DNA of 64,000 nt from Cryomorphaceae bacterium (GCA_905182525.1 CAJJBV010000004.1:367543-431542); one strand, 5' to 3'. Positions 36,583 through 46,342 are shown, counted from the first letter of the stretch. Numbers and translations are program-made. Notes: a model not told the origin generated them from the sequence alone.

Positions 36583-37110
36583 TTACAATTCTCTTCTTAT
36601 TTTACTAAGTGCTTCAGCTGTGATTCCTAAATAGGAAGCTATCATTTTTTGTGGTATTCTGTTTGGAAGTAGAGGATAGGTTTCTAAAAACATCTCATAT
36701 CTCTCTTTGGCAGAAGAACTCATTAATTGAATAACTCTACGTTGCAATGACCCAATTCTTCTTGCCAATAATTTTGAATTTTTTTGAAGTTTTTCTTTTG
36801 TTGATTGATCAGTCTTTAAATAATCTAAACTAAAAACAACTATCTCACTATCTTCAATAGTGTCAATATAAAGTTGAGTAGGTTTACTAAATACATTGGA
36901 CTCTATATCTGCTATAATCCACTCTTCAGTACCAAACATAAAAATATGCTCTTTGCCTTTTTTATCAATGGAATAACTCCTTATTAATCCTTTTTTTACA
37001 TAAAAAGCATTCTTTGAAACAACTCCTTGCTTTTGAATAATTTCTTTCTTTTTAAAGTTTTTATGTATCGCTTTAGTGTCTGCACCTATTATTTCTTTAA
37101 GAAAGTCCAT
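36583..37110 (-). CDS. Crp/Fnr-family regulator with cyclic-nucleotide-binding-like domain
   Basis: A 175-residue regulator: a jelly-roll effector domain (residues about 15-110, KNAFYVKKGLIRSYSIDKKGKEHIFMFG), a dimerisation helix and a short helix-turn-helix IPQKMIASYLGITAEALSKIRREL that ends the protein. Without the cAMP-contact Arg-Ser pair, cAMP binding is doubtful. This short form is common in Bacteroidota. It starts 11 bases after the upstream membrane-protein gene ends and is 77 bases from yceI, which it might control. Confidence 0.85.
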   Translation of the reverse strand: MDFLKEIIGADTKAIHKNFKKKEIIQKQGVVSKNAFYVKKGLIRSYSIDKKGKEHIFMFGTEEWIIADIESNVFSKPTQLYIDTIEDSEIVVFSLDYLKTDQSTKEKLQKNSKLLARRIGSLQRRVIQLMSSSAKERYEMFLETYPLLPNRIPQKMIASYLGITAEALSKIRREL

Positions 37111-37121
37111 ATATATTATTA

Positions 37122-38132
37122 TTAATTCCCTTTAATTCTATTAAAAAGTTCTTTGAAGACCAGTCTGAAATTTTTAATTTCTGGTTGTCTTTTAATAGCT
37201 GATACATTTCCATTTTCGTCAGTATTTAATTCGTAATACCATAAAAAAGTGGAATTATTAACATCAATACCCATTTGACCAAATCTTAAATCCCAGAAAA
37301 GTAATTTTCCATTATCTTCTTCTATTCTGTACCACCCAGCAGAAATATCAATAAGTTGTTTTATGACTTTTTGATCCATATATGGTTCAAGTAAATGATG
37401 ATTTTTAGGGAATTCTTTAGAATAAGTTATTTCTTTATTATCAAATAAAGAATAGTAAGCAGTTCTGTACCCATTTTTAGTTTCAATTAAGGACGACCAA
37501 AGAATAGAATTTAATGGTGATGGCTTGGTGTCCATTTCTAAATAACTAATATTTTGAGACTTAAGCCCTTTCTCAAATTCATTGAAAGAAACCCATTTAA
37601 ACAAAATAGTAATAACTAAATAAGTAGTACTTATACTTAGTCCAATCTTATTAAATTTTGACCTTAAAGAATTTTCTTTTTTGTAGCAAAAAGTAAGTAT
37701 TAAAAAAAATAAAAATGGCAATGTGTATAGTGGATCTACAACAAAGATATTCTGATAAGCCAGTCTATAATTTAATGGCCAAAAAAACTGTGTTCCCCAT
37801 GTTGTGTGTGCATCTAAAAGTGGGTGAGTTACAGTAGTCCAAAAAAATAGTTTTGTCCAATCTTTAAAAGAAACTTCATTTATTTTAAAATGAATTCTTT
37901 TAGCCAACCAACCTAGTATTGGAGCAATCAAAACAGCAAAAATTATAGAGTGTGAAAAACCTCTGTGCATTTCAGTAGCAGAGATTTCGTCTGTAAAATA
38001 CCTAAGTAAAACATCTAAATCGGGAATTGTGCCAGCTATTGCACCCCATAAAATAGCTTTGTTGCCAATTTTCTTGCCTAAAACAAGTTCACCTACTGAA
38101 GCGCCTAAAACAATTTGAGTAAGTGAATCCAA
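37122..38132 (-). CDS. DUF457/YdjM-type membrane protein (putative membrane-bound hydrolase)
   Basis: A 336-residue protein with the characteristic opening MDSLTQIVLGASVGELVLGKKIGNKAILWGAIAGTIPDLDVL, His/Asp residues in HRGFSHS and THPLLDAHTTWGTQ, and about four membrane helices (for instance IIFAVLIAPILGWLA and LYTLPFLFFLILTFCY). These His/Asp motifs mark the family usually annotated as membrane-bound metal-dependent hydrolase (E. coli YdjM, LexA-regulated). Activity is not established. It precedes the Crp-type gene in the same direction with 11 bases between. Confidence 0.85.
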   Translation of the reverse strand: MDSLTQIVLGASVGELVLGKKIGNKAILWGAIAGTIPDLDVLLRYFTDEISATEMHRGFSHSIIFAVLIAPILGWLAKRIHFKINEVSFKDWTKLFFWTTVTHPLLDAHTTWGTQFFWPLNYRLAYQNIFVVDPLYTLPFLFFLILTFCYKKENSLRSKFNKIGLSISTTYLVITILFKWVSFNEFEKGLKSQNISYLEMDTKPSPLNSILWSSLIETKNGYRTAYYSLFDNKEITYSKEFPKNHHLLEPYMDQKVIKQLIDISAGWYRIEEDNGKLLFWDLRFGQMGIDVNNSTFLWYYELNTDENGNVSAIKRQPEIKNFRLVFKELFNRIKGN

Positions 38133-38208
38133 TATTTAATTAATAGATAAGTACCTAATTATTGACTTTAAAAACTAGAATTAAACTTTAGAATATTTAA
38201 TCTTAAAA

Positions 38209-38991
38209 CTATTTATCTGTATTTATTAAAACAGGTGTTTTACCGTCAGTAAGAATAAGTTTAGCATTATTTGAAGTTGCTATTTCTCTAAGAACCTCTA
38301 AGCTTTTCCATTCAATATTTCCTTGAGTTATACCTTCTTTAATAATTAATTGTGCATCTCTTATACCAGCTGCTTCAATTCTTTTTCTTTCTGCTTCTTT
38401 TGTTTCTTTAAGCAAGACAAATTCCATTTGTTGGGCTTGTTGTTCAGCTCTTAACTTAGACTCAATAGCTGCATATAATCCGGATGGTAAGGTGATACTT
38501 TTTAATAAGATAGCTTCAATAATAAATCCTCTATTTTCTAGAATTTTACTCATCTGCTGTTTAATTTCTTTTTCAATAATCGATCTTTTCCCAGAGTGCA
38601 TGTCTTTAGCATAGAATTTTGCGCAAACATCTGCTGCTGCAGATCTGAAGGTGCTTAATATCAATACTTTTTCAAAATTTGGACCAACTTCGTTAATTAT
38701 ATCAATTGCTTTTTCTTGTTTTACATGGTAAAGAATTGATATTTGAGAGCTTACATTTAATCCTTCTTTAGATGGCAGGTTTAGTTTAACTTCTCTATTT
38801 ACAGTTCTTGTAGGTATTTTAACAAGTATTGTAGTTAAAGGATTAACAATTGCAAGGCCAGGTGATATTACATTCCCTTTTAATCTTCCAAATTTTTGTC
38901 TTACACCAACCTCACCTGGCCTAACAACAGCACAAGAATTAAAGATGGTAGAAGAAATAAGTAGAACTATTAAAATTTTAATTGTTTTCAT
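38209..38991 (-). CDS. SPFH/prohibitin-family lipoprotein
   Basis: A 260-residue protein with a lipoprotein signal peptide and lipobox STIFNSC (Cys19), then an SPFH domain (VVRPGEVGVRQKFGRLKGNVISPGLAIVNPLTTILVKIPTRTVNREVKLNLPSKEGLNVSSQISILYHV) and an alpha-helical stretch (KLRAEQQAQQMEFVLLKETKEAERKRIEAAGIRDAQLI) typical of prohibitins. It probably forms membrane-associated rings that scaffold other proteins. Attachment through lipid rather than an N-terminal helix is seen in other Bacteroidota homologues. It is a stand-alone gene. Confidence 0.9.
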   Translation of the reverse strand: MKTIKILIVLLISSTIFNSCAVVRPGEVGVRQKFGRLKGNVISPGLAIVNPLTTILVKIPTRTVNREVKLNLPSKEGLNVSSQISILYHVKQEKAIDIINEVGPNFEKVLILSTFRSAAADVCAKFYAKDMHSGKRSIIEKEIKQQMSKILENRGFIIEAILLKSITLPSGLYAAIESKLRAEQQAQQMEFVLLKETKEAERKRIEAAGIRDAQLIIKEGITQGNIEWKSLEVLREIATSNNAKLILTDGKTPVLINTDK

Positions 38992-39074
38992 AATTAGATA
39001 TTTTCTTCAATAAAGAAACAATTTTTATACCATAAAAAAAATAAAGTTTATTAAAAACTGTAAATAGTTACTTA

Positions 39075-39650
39075 CTAAAGAAGAAACTTGATGTTGGTTG
39101 TAAATAGTTTGATAGAAATAGCCAAAAGAATTACGCCAAAAACTTTTCTTATTATACCAATTCCATTCTCGCCAATAATTTTTTCAATTTTTGTAGATGC
39201 TTTAAGAACTATATAAATAAAAATCATGTTAATAACAATAGCTACAATAATATTAACATTGCTAAAAGCAGCTTTCAAAGAAAGTAGTGTTGTTAAACTT
39301 CCCGGCCCTGCTATGAGAGGAAATGCTAGGGGAAAAACTGTAGCGTTTAAGGGGTTTTTCTCTTCTTTATATATTTTTATACCAAGTATCATTTCAAGTG
39401 CTATAAAAAATATTATTAATGAACCTGCAATAGCAAAGGAGTGAACATCAAGACCAATAATACTTAATAATTGCTCTCCTAAAAACAAAAAAATAATCAA
39501 TATAAAACCAGCAATAAGACTAGCTTTTTCACTTTGAATATGACCTGCTTTTTTTCTTAAATCTATGATTATTGGAATATTACCAATAATGTCAATAACA
39601 GCAAATAAAACCATGGATGTGGTTAAAATATCTTTAAAATTAAACTCCAT
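39075..39650 (-). CDS. MarC-family (UPF0056) inner-membrane protein
   Basis: A 191-residue protein with six predicted membrane helices and the MarC pattern (TTSMVLFAVIDIIGNIPIIIDLRKK; PLAFPLIAGPGSLTTLLSL). The family was once linked to antibiotic resistance, but that was not upheld; the function is unknown. It is a single gene with 59 bases to the aldo/keto reductase. Confidence 0.9.
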   Translation of the reverse strand: MEFNFKDILTTSMVLFAVIDIIGNIPIIIDLRKKAGHIQSEKASLIAGFILIIFLFLGEQLLSIIGLDVHSFAIAGSLIIFFIALEMILGIKIYKEEKNPLNATVFPLAFPLIAGPGSLTTLLSLKAAFSNVNIIVAIVINMIFIYIVLKASTKIEKIIGENGIGIIRKVFGVILLAISIKLFTTNIKFLL

Positions 39651-39709
39651 TTTTTCAAAAAATTTCAGCGAAATTAAGCTAATTTTTTAACTGACAATTA
39701 TTTTAAAAA

Positions 39710-40744
39710 TTATGTTGCTGGATCGGGTATCATTTCGTGTACTTTTTCTATTTCTTTTAAAACATCAGCGCTCAGAGAAACATATATAGAATCTATATTT
39801 TCTTTAAGCTGTTCTAAATTAGTAGCTCCTATTATATTACTAGTTACAAATGGTTGTTGATTTATAAAAGCCAAGGCCATTGAAGTTAGTGAAAGTTGGT
39901 ACTTATTTGCGATTTCTAAATATAGTTTTGCAGCTTCTGTACTTTGATTACTACTGTATCTTACAAACCTTTTAAATAAGTTTAATCTATTTTCCGGTAA
40001 ATCTTTTTTCTCTATATACTTTCCTGAAAGTACTCCACAACCTAGTGGTGAATAGGCTAATAAACCAACATTTTCTTGCATGGAAACTTCTGCATTTCCA
40101 ACTTCAAATTGTCTGTTAAGTAATGAATATGGATTTTGAATGGTAATCATTCTTGGCAAATCGTTTTTAGCCTCTTCCAAGAATCGCATTGTTCCCCAGG
40201 GATTTTCATTAGAAACACCAATATGCCGTATTTTTCCAGACTTAATTATTTCATCTAATGTATGAAGTACTTCATTAAAATTATCTTTCCACTTTTCATC
40301 TTTAAGGTGTTTGAAGCCTCTTTTCCCAAAAGTATTTGTAAATCTTTCTGGCCAGTGAAGTTGATAAAGGTCTATATAATCAGTTTGAAGCCTCTTTAGG
40401 CTATTATCTACAGCTTCAATTAGTCCAGTTTTTTCAAATCCTGATGATCTAATGTGTTTGGTGTACTCACCGGGACCTGCAATTTTAGTTGCAAGAACAA
40501 TAGAATCTCTTTTTCCACTTTTTTTAATCCAACTTCCAATAATTTTTTCAGTATTTCCATATCGTGTAGCTTCTGCAGGAACAGGATACATTTCTGCAGT
40601 ATCAATAAAATTAACGCCTCTTTCTAGAGCATAATCTATTTGATGGTGACCATCCATCTCAGTATTTTGTCTTCCATAAGTCATTGTGCCAAGACATATC
40701 CTACTTACTTTAATATTGGTATTTGGCAATAAATTATATTTCAT
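39710..40744 (-). CDS. Aldo/keto reductase (Tas-like)
   Basis: A 344-residue AKR with the catalytic tetrad pattern visible: Asp and Tyr in FIDTAEMYP, Lys in VLATKIAG, His in LYQLHWPERF, and the NADPH-binding GVSNENPWG and NIIGATNLEQLKENI motifs. The sequence is close to E. coli Tas, an NADP-dependent reductase. Substrate unknown. It follows the DAHP synthase-chorismate mutase gene by 6 bases, so both are probably co-transcribed; an aromatic pathway role is only suggested by that (E. coli tas was found by suppressing tyrosine auxotrophy). Confidence 0.9.
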   Translation of the reverse strand: MKYNLLPNTNIKVSRICLGTMTYGRQNTEMDGHHQIDYALERGVNFIDTAEMYPVPAEATRYGNTEKIIGSWIKKSGKRDSIVLATKIAGPGEYTKHIRSSGFEKTGLIEAVDNSLKRLQTDYIDLYQLHWPERFTNTFGKRGFKHLKDEKWKDNFNEVLHTLDEIIKSGKIRHIGVSNENPWGTMRFLEEAKNDLPRMITIQNPYSLLNRQFEVGNAEVSMQENVGLLAYSPLGCGVLSGKYIEKKDLPENRLNLFKRFVRYSSNQSTEAAKLYLEIANKYQLSLTSMALAFINQQPFVTSNIIGATNLEQLKENIDSIYVSLSADVLKEIEKVHEMIPDPAT

Positions 40745-40750
40745 ATTTAT

Positions 40751-41818
40751 TTAATTATTCATCACATTGTTTTGTTTATCTATAGATTCTTGATGAATTG
40801 CTTTAAGTAGCTGCTGAATAAAATGTTCACTTAGTCCATTTTCTTTGCCATATTTTGTTCTTATTTTCAACATTTCTATCCATCTGTTATTTTGTAGAAT
40901 GGTGACTTTATTTTCCTTTTTATGATGGCCTATTTTTTCTACTAATTGCATTCTTCTTTTTAAAACATCTAGAAGTTCAATATCTAAATCATCTATCTGT
41001 ATCCTAAGTTGTTTTAAGGTTGCTTTAAATTCTTTATCATCTGTATCGAAGTTTCTTACAATAAGATTGTTTAAAATTTCATCTAATTCTAATGGAGTAA
41101 TTTGCTGTTCTTTATCACTCAATGCATTTTTAGGATCTATGTGGGTTTCAATCATAAGACCATCATAACTCATATCCATTGCCTTTTGTGCAATTTCCAT
41201 AATTAGATTACTGTTTCCAGAAATATGACTTGGATCACAAATCATAGGAAGATCAGGAAATTTCCTTTTCAAATCTAAAGCAAGTTGCCACTGAGGAATA
41301 TTTCTGTATTTAGAGTTTTTATAGGCAAAAAAACCTCTGTGAATTGCAGCAATGTTATAAACTCCAGCATCTTGTAATCTTTCTATGGCACCAATCCAAA
41401 GATTAAGTTCTGGATTAATTGGGTTTTTTATCAGTACAGTAATATCAGTATTTTTAAGAGCATCTGCAATTTCTTGAATTGCAAAAGGATTACCTGTTGT
41501 TCTGGCCCCAACCCAAAGCATATCAACATCGTGTTTTATAGCAAGTTCTACATGTTTAGCTTTAGCTACTTCTACAGTTGTTTTAAGACCTGTTTCATCC
41601 TTAACTTTTTTGAGCCAGTCAAGACCTTCAACACCAATTCCTTCAAAGCTATTAGGTCTTGTTCTAGGCTTCCATATACCGGCTCTAAATATTAAGTTGG
41701 AATGTTTTTTTAATTCGTGAGCAGTTGCTAATACTTGTTTTTCAGACTCAGCACTACAAGGTCCTGCTATAACAATAGGTTTAGAGGAACTAAATATTTT
41801 TTTAAAATAATTAACCAT
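40751..41818 (-). CDS. Bifunctional DAHP synthase/chorismate mutase
   Basis: A 355-residue fusion. The N-terminal 255 residues are a type I-beta (KDSA-like) DAHP synthase (PIVIAGPCSAES, FRAGIWKPRTRPNSFEG, AAIHRGFFAY, LPMICDPSHISGNSN), and the C-terminal 90 residues are an AroQ chorismate mutase (LRIQIDDLDIELLDVLKRRMQLVEKIGHHKKENKV). It makes 3-deoxy-arabino-heptulosonate 7-phosphate and converts chorismate to prephenate. In this arrangement the mutase domain usually serves as an allosteric sensor for prephenate. It is co-directional with the aldo/keto reductase. Confidence 0.95.
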   Translation of the reverse strand: MVNYFKKIFSSSKPIVIAGPCSAESEKQVLATAHELKKHSNLIFRAGIWKPRTRPNSFEGIGVEGLDWLKKVKDETGLKTTVEVAKAKHVELAIKHDVDMLWVGARTTGNPFAIQEIADALKNTDITVLIKNPINPELNLWIGAIERLQDAGVYNIAAIHRGFFAYKNSKYRNIPQWQLALDLKRKFPDLPMICDPSHISGNSNLIMEIAQKAMDMSYDGLMIETHIDPKNALSDKEQQITPLELDEILNNLIVRNFDTDDKEFKATLKQLRIQIDDLDIELLDVLKRRMQLVEKIGHHKKENKVTILQNNRWIEMLKIRTKYGKENGLSEHFIQQLLKAIHQESIDKQNNVMNN

Positions 41819-41992
41819 ATAATATGGCGAAGATATTTAGATAATTTTAGTAGATAAAAAATTGTTTAATAAACTTATACTAAAAATTATTTCTAGGATA
41901 TCTTAATAGCTAAGATTGATTTAATTAATGGCTTTACCGATCAGATTTTAAATAAAGTATTTATTAAGCCATTTAATTGGTATGTTTATCGC

Positions 41993-43870
41993 TTGAATTA
42001 TTTATCAGTAGAAAATATAAGTAAGTCCTTTGGAGAAAGGGTGCTTTTTGAAGGTTTAAACTTTGGGTTAAATTATGGTGATAAAGTTGCTTTAATTGCC
42101 AATAATGGATCTGGTAAAACCAGTATGCTTAAAATTATTGCAGGTAAAGATGTTCCCGGAAGTGGCAAAGTTACTGTTCGTAATGGAATTAGAATTGGTT
42201 ACTTAGAGCAAGAGCCTATTTTTAACGAAAAGTACACTATCAACGAATTATTATACAATTCTAATGCAGAGGTTGTAAAAATCATAAGGGAGTATGAATC
42301 AGCACTTGAAATGCAAACCAATGATTATAATGACATAACTGCCGAAAGGTTTGAAAAGGCTTCCATTAATATGGAAAAGGCCAATGCTTGGAATTTTGAC
42401 AATGAGTTAAAACAAATACTTTCAAAATTTAAAATAGTAAACTTAGATGCTAAGGTAGAAATGCTTTCTGGGGGACAAAAAAAACGTTTGGCTTTGGCAT
42501 TATTGTTAATTGATGCTCCAGATATGTTACTACTTGATGAACCTACCAACCATTTGGATATTGAGATGATTGAATGGTTAGAGGAGTTTTTAAAGGGTCA
42601 AAACATTACCCTTTTAATGATTACCCACGATCGTTACTTTTTAGATCGTGTTTGTAATCATATTCTTGAACTAGAAGACGGCAAATTGTACCATCATAAA
42701 GGTAATTACAGCTACTTTTTAGTAAAAAGAGACGAGCGGGAAACGAATTTTAATGTAGAGTTGTCTAAAGCGGGAAGACTCCTAAAAAAAGAGCTAGAGT
42801 GGATAAGAAAAACTCCTCAGGCTAGAACCACTAAATCTAAAGCTAGAGTAGATAATTTTGAAAATATAAAAACTAAGGCTAATTCTAAAAAAATAAAGCA
42901 GGAGCTTAAGTTAGAGGTGAAAATGAGTAGGGTAGGTGGCAAAATTTTAGAATTAAAAAAGGTATACAAGTCTTATGACGATCTTAAAATACTTAGTGGT
43001 TTTGATTATACTTTTAAAAACGGAGAACGTATAGGTATTATTGGAGATAACGGAGTTGGGAAAAGCACATTTTTAAATATTATCACTCAACAAGAAATGC
43101 CAGATAGTGGAAAAATTAATGTTGGGGAAACCATTATTTATGGATATTTCACTCAAAAAGGAATCCAATTAAAAGAAGATAAAAGGGTAATTGAAGTTTT
43201 AAAAGATATTGCCGATGTTATTGTTATGTCCGATAGTAAGAAAATTACCGCATCTCAATTATTGGAGCACTTTATGTTTCCCTCTAATATGCAATATACT
43301 TATGTTTCTAAGTTAAGTGGTGGTGAAAAAAGAAGGTTGTATTTGCTTACTATTTTAATGAAAAACCCAAATTTTTTAATTTTAGATGAACCCACTAATG
43401 ACTTGGATTTACTCACGCTGAATAAGTTAGAAGAGTTTTTATTGGATTTTAAGGGCTGTTTAATTTTAGTTTCTCACGATCGTTATTTTATGGACAAACT
43501 AACCGAACACTTGTTTATTTTTAAGGGAAATGGAATTATAAAAGATGAATACTCAAGTTATTCGGAGTATAGATTAAAGGTAAATAAAGAACAAAAAAAA
43601 GATAAAAAATCGGATAAAAAAAAACCTGATTTAAAAACTGAAAAAGTAGTTAAGTTTTCTTACGATGAAAAGAAAGAGCATAAAAGTTTAGAGAAGCAGA
43701 TAAATAAGCTAGAATTAGAGAAAAAAGAAATGGAAAGTTTTTTTAAAGATTCTAATAACAGCTATGAACAAATGCACGAAAAGGGAAAAGAGTTGGAGAA
43801 GTTAAACAGTTTGTTAGATGACAAATTAAATAGGTGGATGGAACTAGATGAACTTAAAAACAATATATAA
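41993..43870 (+). CDS. ABC-F family ATP-binding protein (Uup-like)
   Basis: A 625-residue protein with two ABC domains. Walker A motifs are NNGSGKTS and GDNGVGKST, signatures MLSGGQKKRLALA and KLSGGEKRRLYLL, Walker B MLLLDEPTNHLD and FLILDEPTNDLD, joined by a linker with the ABC-F pattern and ending in a coiled coil (LEKQINKLELEKKEMESFFKD). There are no membrane domains, so it is not a transporter; ABC-F proteins act on ribosomes. The start is a TTG at 41993 (NYLSVENISKSFGE), with the family-typical N-terminus and no good ATG in frame. It ends at a terminator shared with the cold-shock gene. Confidence 0.93.
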   Translation: MNYLSVENISKSFGERVLFEGLNFGLNYGDKVALIANNGSGKTSMLKIIAGKDVPGSGKVTVRNGIRIGYLEQEPIFNEKYTINELLYNSNAEVVKIIREYESALEMQTNDYNDITAERFEKASINMEKANAWNFDNELKQILSKFKIVNLDAKVEMLSGGQKKRLALALLLIDAPDMLLLDEPTNHLDIEMIEWLEEFLKGQNITLLMITHDRYFLDRVCNHILELEDGKLYHHKGNYSYFLVKRDERETNFNVELSKAGRLLKKELEWIRKTPQARTTKSKARVDNFENIKTKANSKKIKQELKLEVKMSRVGGKILELKKVYKSYDDLKILSGFDYTFKNGERIGIIGDNGVGKSTFLNIITQQEMPDSGKINVGETIIYGYFTQKGIQLKEDKRVIEVLKDIADVIVMSDSKKITASQLLEHFMFPSNMQYTYVSKLSGGEKRRLYLLTILMKNPNFLILDEPTNDLDLLTLNKLEEFLLDFKGCLILVSHDRYFMDKLTEHLFIFKGNGIIKDEYSSYSEYRLKVNKEQKKDKKSDKKKPDLKTEKVVKFSYDEKKEHKSLEKQINKLELEKKEMESFFKDSNNSYEQMHEKGKELEKLNSLLDDKLNRWMELDELKNNI

Positions 43871-43872
43871 AA

Positions 43873-43895
43873 AAAGCCCACCAATGGTGAGCTTT
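43873..43895. terminator. Bidirectional terminator between ABC-F and cold-shock genes
   Basis: AAAGC-C-CACC and GGTG-A-GCTTT form a ten-pair stem with one mismatch around AAT. Read toward the cold-shock gene's downstream end (minus strand) the stem is followed by a T run. It begins three bases after the ABC-F stop and lies 22 bases before the cold-shock stop. Confidence 0.75.
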
Positions 43896-43917
43896 AAATT
43901 CATTCAAAAAAAGTGAA

Positions 43918-44109
43918 TTAGATTACTTTTACATTAACTGCATTTAAGCCTTTATTACCTTCTTTTAATTCAAATTCAACTTTATCGTTTTCTTGAATCT
44001 CATCAATCAAACCTGTTGAGTGTACAAAATGTTCATCATCTGTACCGTCTTCTTTGATAAAACCAAATCTTTTGGTAGCATCATAAAATTTTACTATTCC
44101 TGTATTCAT
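43918..44109 (-). CDS. Cold-shock domain protein (CspA family)
   Basis: A 63-residue OB-fold protein with both RNA-binding motifs: RNP1-like RFGFIKEDG and RNP2-like EHFVHST. It binds single-stranded RNA and works as an RNA chaperone, often cold-induced. It is shorter than E. coli CspA (70) but within range. Its upstream gap (175 bases, shared with the divergent TPR regulator) is AT-rich and I see no clear cold-box or fold. Confidence 0.94.
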   Translation of the reverse strand: MNTGIVKFYDATKRFGFIKEDGTDDEHFVHSTGLIDEIQENDKVEFELKEGNKGLNAVNVKVI

Positions 44110-44284
44110 TGTTATTATATTATATTTTAAAAATGCGAATTTAAAATAATAATTATTACGATTTACAAATTGTGGAATTAAATTTCACCACTTAAAATTA
44201 TTTCAATTAAATAATCCTATATTATACCACACGATTAAAAATTTTAAATACGCATTTATTTTCATTTTTTTTGTATATTAGAGT

Positions 44285-46117
44285 ATGTTTACTCTGTTAA
44301 TTAGAAATAAAATTACGTACACTATACTGCTATTGCTACTCATGCGTGGTTTTGAAGTACCAGCTCAATCCAATTCTAATTTAAGTTCGGCAAGGACTTT
44401 TTCAAAGTTTGATGACAATTCTGAATTAAAAGAAAAGATATATGAATTTAAGTACTCGGATCCAAATTTGGCTATATCTATGTGTTTAAATTCTTTAGAA
44501 GAGTATATACCATTAGGCCCTAGTAGATTTACTTTATTTCTTTACAGTACACTGGGTGAGTTATATTTAAAAAAAGACCTTCCAGTACTAGCTCTTTCTT
44601 ATTTAGAAGACGCAATGTATGAATACGAGTTAATTAGAAGAGATGGAATTGCATTTCGCAACTCAAAACCCCCTCTACAGCCTTGGCTTACTTTAAATAT
44701 TGGTAACATTTTTTTTAAACAAGGAGAGTACGATAAAGCTTTAGAAAGATATAAATTAAGTATGATCAATTTCACTAAAATAGATTCATTACTTCCTAAA
44801 ATAAGAGGATTATCAACAACTTTTAACAATATAGCGCTTGTTCATATAGAACTTAGAAATTATAATTTGGCTATAGAGAATATTACTAAAGCATATAACT
44901 TAAGGCTTAATAATAATTTTAATCCAATTGACATTGCACATTCCTTTAAATCATTTAGTGAATTATATTTCAAATGGGATATGGAAGATAAAGGTAATTT
45001 ATACTTAGCTAAAACCGATAGTGTAAATATGTTGATTCAAAAACAGAAATCATTTTCAAAATATAAAGATTTTGATGATTTAACTTTTAAACTTTCCGAT
45101 AATTACGTAGGTAACTGCTATGAGTATAGGGGAGAATATTTATTTAATCAAAAAAAATACAGACAGGCATTAAAAGCTTATAATTCTGCATCATCCTATT
45201 ATGGAGAATTTGCTTTTCAAAAAGTGAGTCTAATGAATAAAAAGGCCAATGTTTATTATATGCTTTCAGATTTTGAAAACTGCTTAAAAGTCATCGAAGA
45301 ATGTATACTATTATCTAAAGAACAGAATTTACAAAAAGAAGAAGTAGTAGCTTTGGAGTTAAAGTTTAAAGTATTGAATAAATTGGGATTATCATCTGAA
45401 ATAGAAATTACTGTGGATGAAATTTTAAAAAATAAGGACTACAGGTATAGTGTTCAAATAGACCAATTATTGTCTGGTTTAGAATCGAAAAATGAAATAT
45501 TAATCAAAAAAAGAGAGATAGAAGATGAGAAGTCTCAGAAGTCTAGAATTATTTCCATGTCTATTATTACAATACTAATTTTGATTTTTGCCACCGCATA
45601 TTTTCTTTCTAGAAAAGTTTATTTAGATAAACAAATGATAATTGCTAATCAAAATGAGAAAATCGCACTAACTGATTTAGAGCATAAGAAAAGGGAATTG
45701 GCTTCCATTTCTACTAATATCGTTCAGGAAAACGAACAAATTTCAAATATATTGAAAGACTTAAAATACTACACATCATTATTGAATGTGGATAAGGAAA
45801 AGACAATATTCAATCCTTTAATAAAATCTATAAATAGAATACTCAATGAAAAGCGCAAGGACGATTTGTATTCTGATCAGTTTAACGCTGCTTATCCTGG
45901 CTATCTTGAGTACTTAACTAGAACTTTTAGTGACCTTACAACTGCCGATTTAAAGCTATGTACTTTCTTGCGTATGAACCTTAATACAAAGGAGATGGCA
46001 GATATTATGGGTCTTTCAGTAAGGTCTGTCGAAAGTAGAAGATATCGCCTAAGAAAAAAATTAGAATTGAGTAAAGATGAGGATTTGGTGAGTAAATTAA
46101 TAAGTCTTAATTACTAA
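44285..46117 (+). CDS. Membrane TPR protein with C-terminal LuxR-type HTH, upstream of the giant adhesin
   Basis: A 610-residue protein with an N-terminal hydrophobic stretch (ITYTILLLLLMRGFEVPAQ, signal-like), tetratricopeptide repeats over about residues 60-400 (PWLTLNIGNIFFKQGEYDKALERYKLSM, FNNIALVHIELRNYNLAIENITKAYNL), one membrane helix (about 421-443), a coiled coil, and a winged or LuxR-type HTH at about 553-606 (DLTTADLKLCTFLRMNLNTKEMADIMGLSVRSVESRRYRLRKKL). In Bacteroidota such periplasmic TPR-membrane-HTH proteins are one-component regulators of unknown ligand. It stands 225 bases upstream of the giant gene, in the same direction, so it may control it. Confidence 0.85.
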   Translation: MFTLLIRNKITYTILLLLLMRGFEVPAQSNSNLSSARTFSKFDDNSELKEKIYEFKYSDPNLAISMCLNSLEEYIPLGPSRFTLFLYSTLGELYLKKDLPVLALSYLEDAMYEYELIRRDGIAFRNSKPPLQPWLTLNIGNIFFKQGEYDKALERYKLSMINFTKIDSLLPKIRGLSTTFNNIALVHIELRNYNLAIENITKAYNLRLNNNFNPIDIAHSFKSFSELYFKWDMEDKGNLYLAKTDSVNMLIQKQKSFSKYKDFDDLTFKLSDNYVGNCYEYRGEYLFNQKKYRQALKAYNSASSYYGEFAFQKVSLMNKKANVYYMLSDFENCLKVIEECILLSKEQNLQKEEVVALELKFKVLNKLGLSSEIEITVDEILKNKDYRYSVQIDQLLSGLESKNEILIKKREIEDEKSQKSRIISMSIITILILIFATAYFLSRKVYLDKQMIIANQNEKIALTDLEHKKRELASISTNIVQENEQISNILKDLKYYTSLLNVDKEKTIFNPLIKSINRILNEKRKDDLYSDQFNAAYPGYLEYLTRTFSDLTTADLKLCTFLRMNLNTKEMADIMGLSVRSVESRRYRLRKKLELSKDEDLVSKLISLNY

Positions 46118-46286
46118 TACTGTTTTAGTACTCAAAACTAGTTTTATTTTATTTTTTTCTACTCATTCAACTGACTTACTACTCATTTTTTTAATAAGGT
46201 CTCTATTAACCACACCCTTTATTAAGTTTGTATAAATGATGAAGATATATTTTAATTGATGTTATTTAAAAATAATAATATTTATC

Positions 46287-46306
46287 TTACAACTAATTAA
46301 TTGTAA
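46287..46306. promoter_or_regulatory. Inverted repeat TTACAA-N8-TTGTAA before the giant gene
   Basis: Six-base arms TTACAA and TTGTAA flank eight bases, 36 bases before the ATG of the giant gene, in the 225-base gap after the TPR-HTH regulator. The surrounding gap is strongly AT-rich with a further AAAACTAGTTTT palindrome plus T run just after the regulator stop (about 46135-46146), a possible weak terminator. A regulator site is possible; chance is also plausible. Confidence 0.3.
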
Positions 46307-46342
46307 TTATGCAATCACTAATTGATATGAGCCATATTTAAA

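Noticed and set aside
41819..41992. tRNA or small RNA in the gap before the ABC-F gene
   Set aside because: No cloverleaf or stable fold could be seen; the gap is plain AT-rich divergent promoter DNA.
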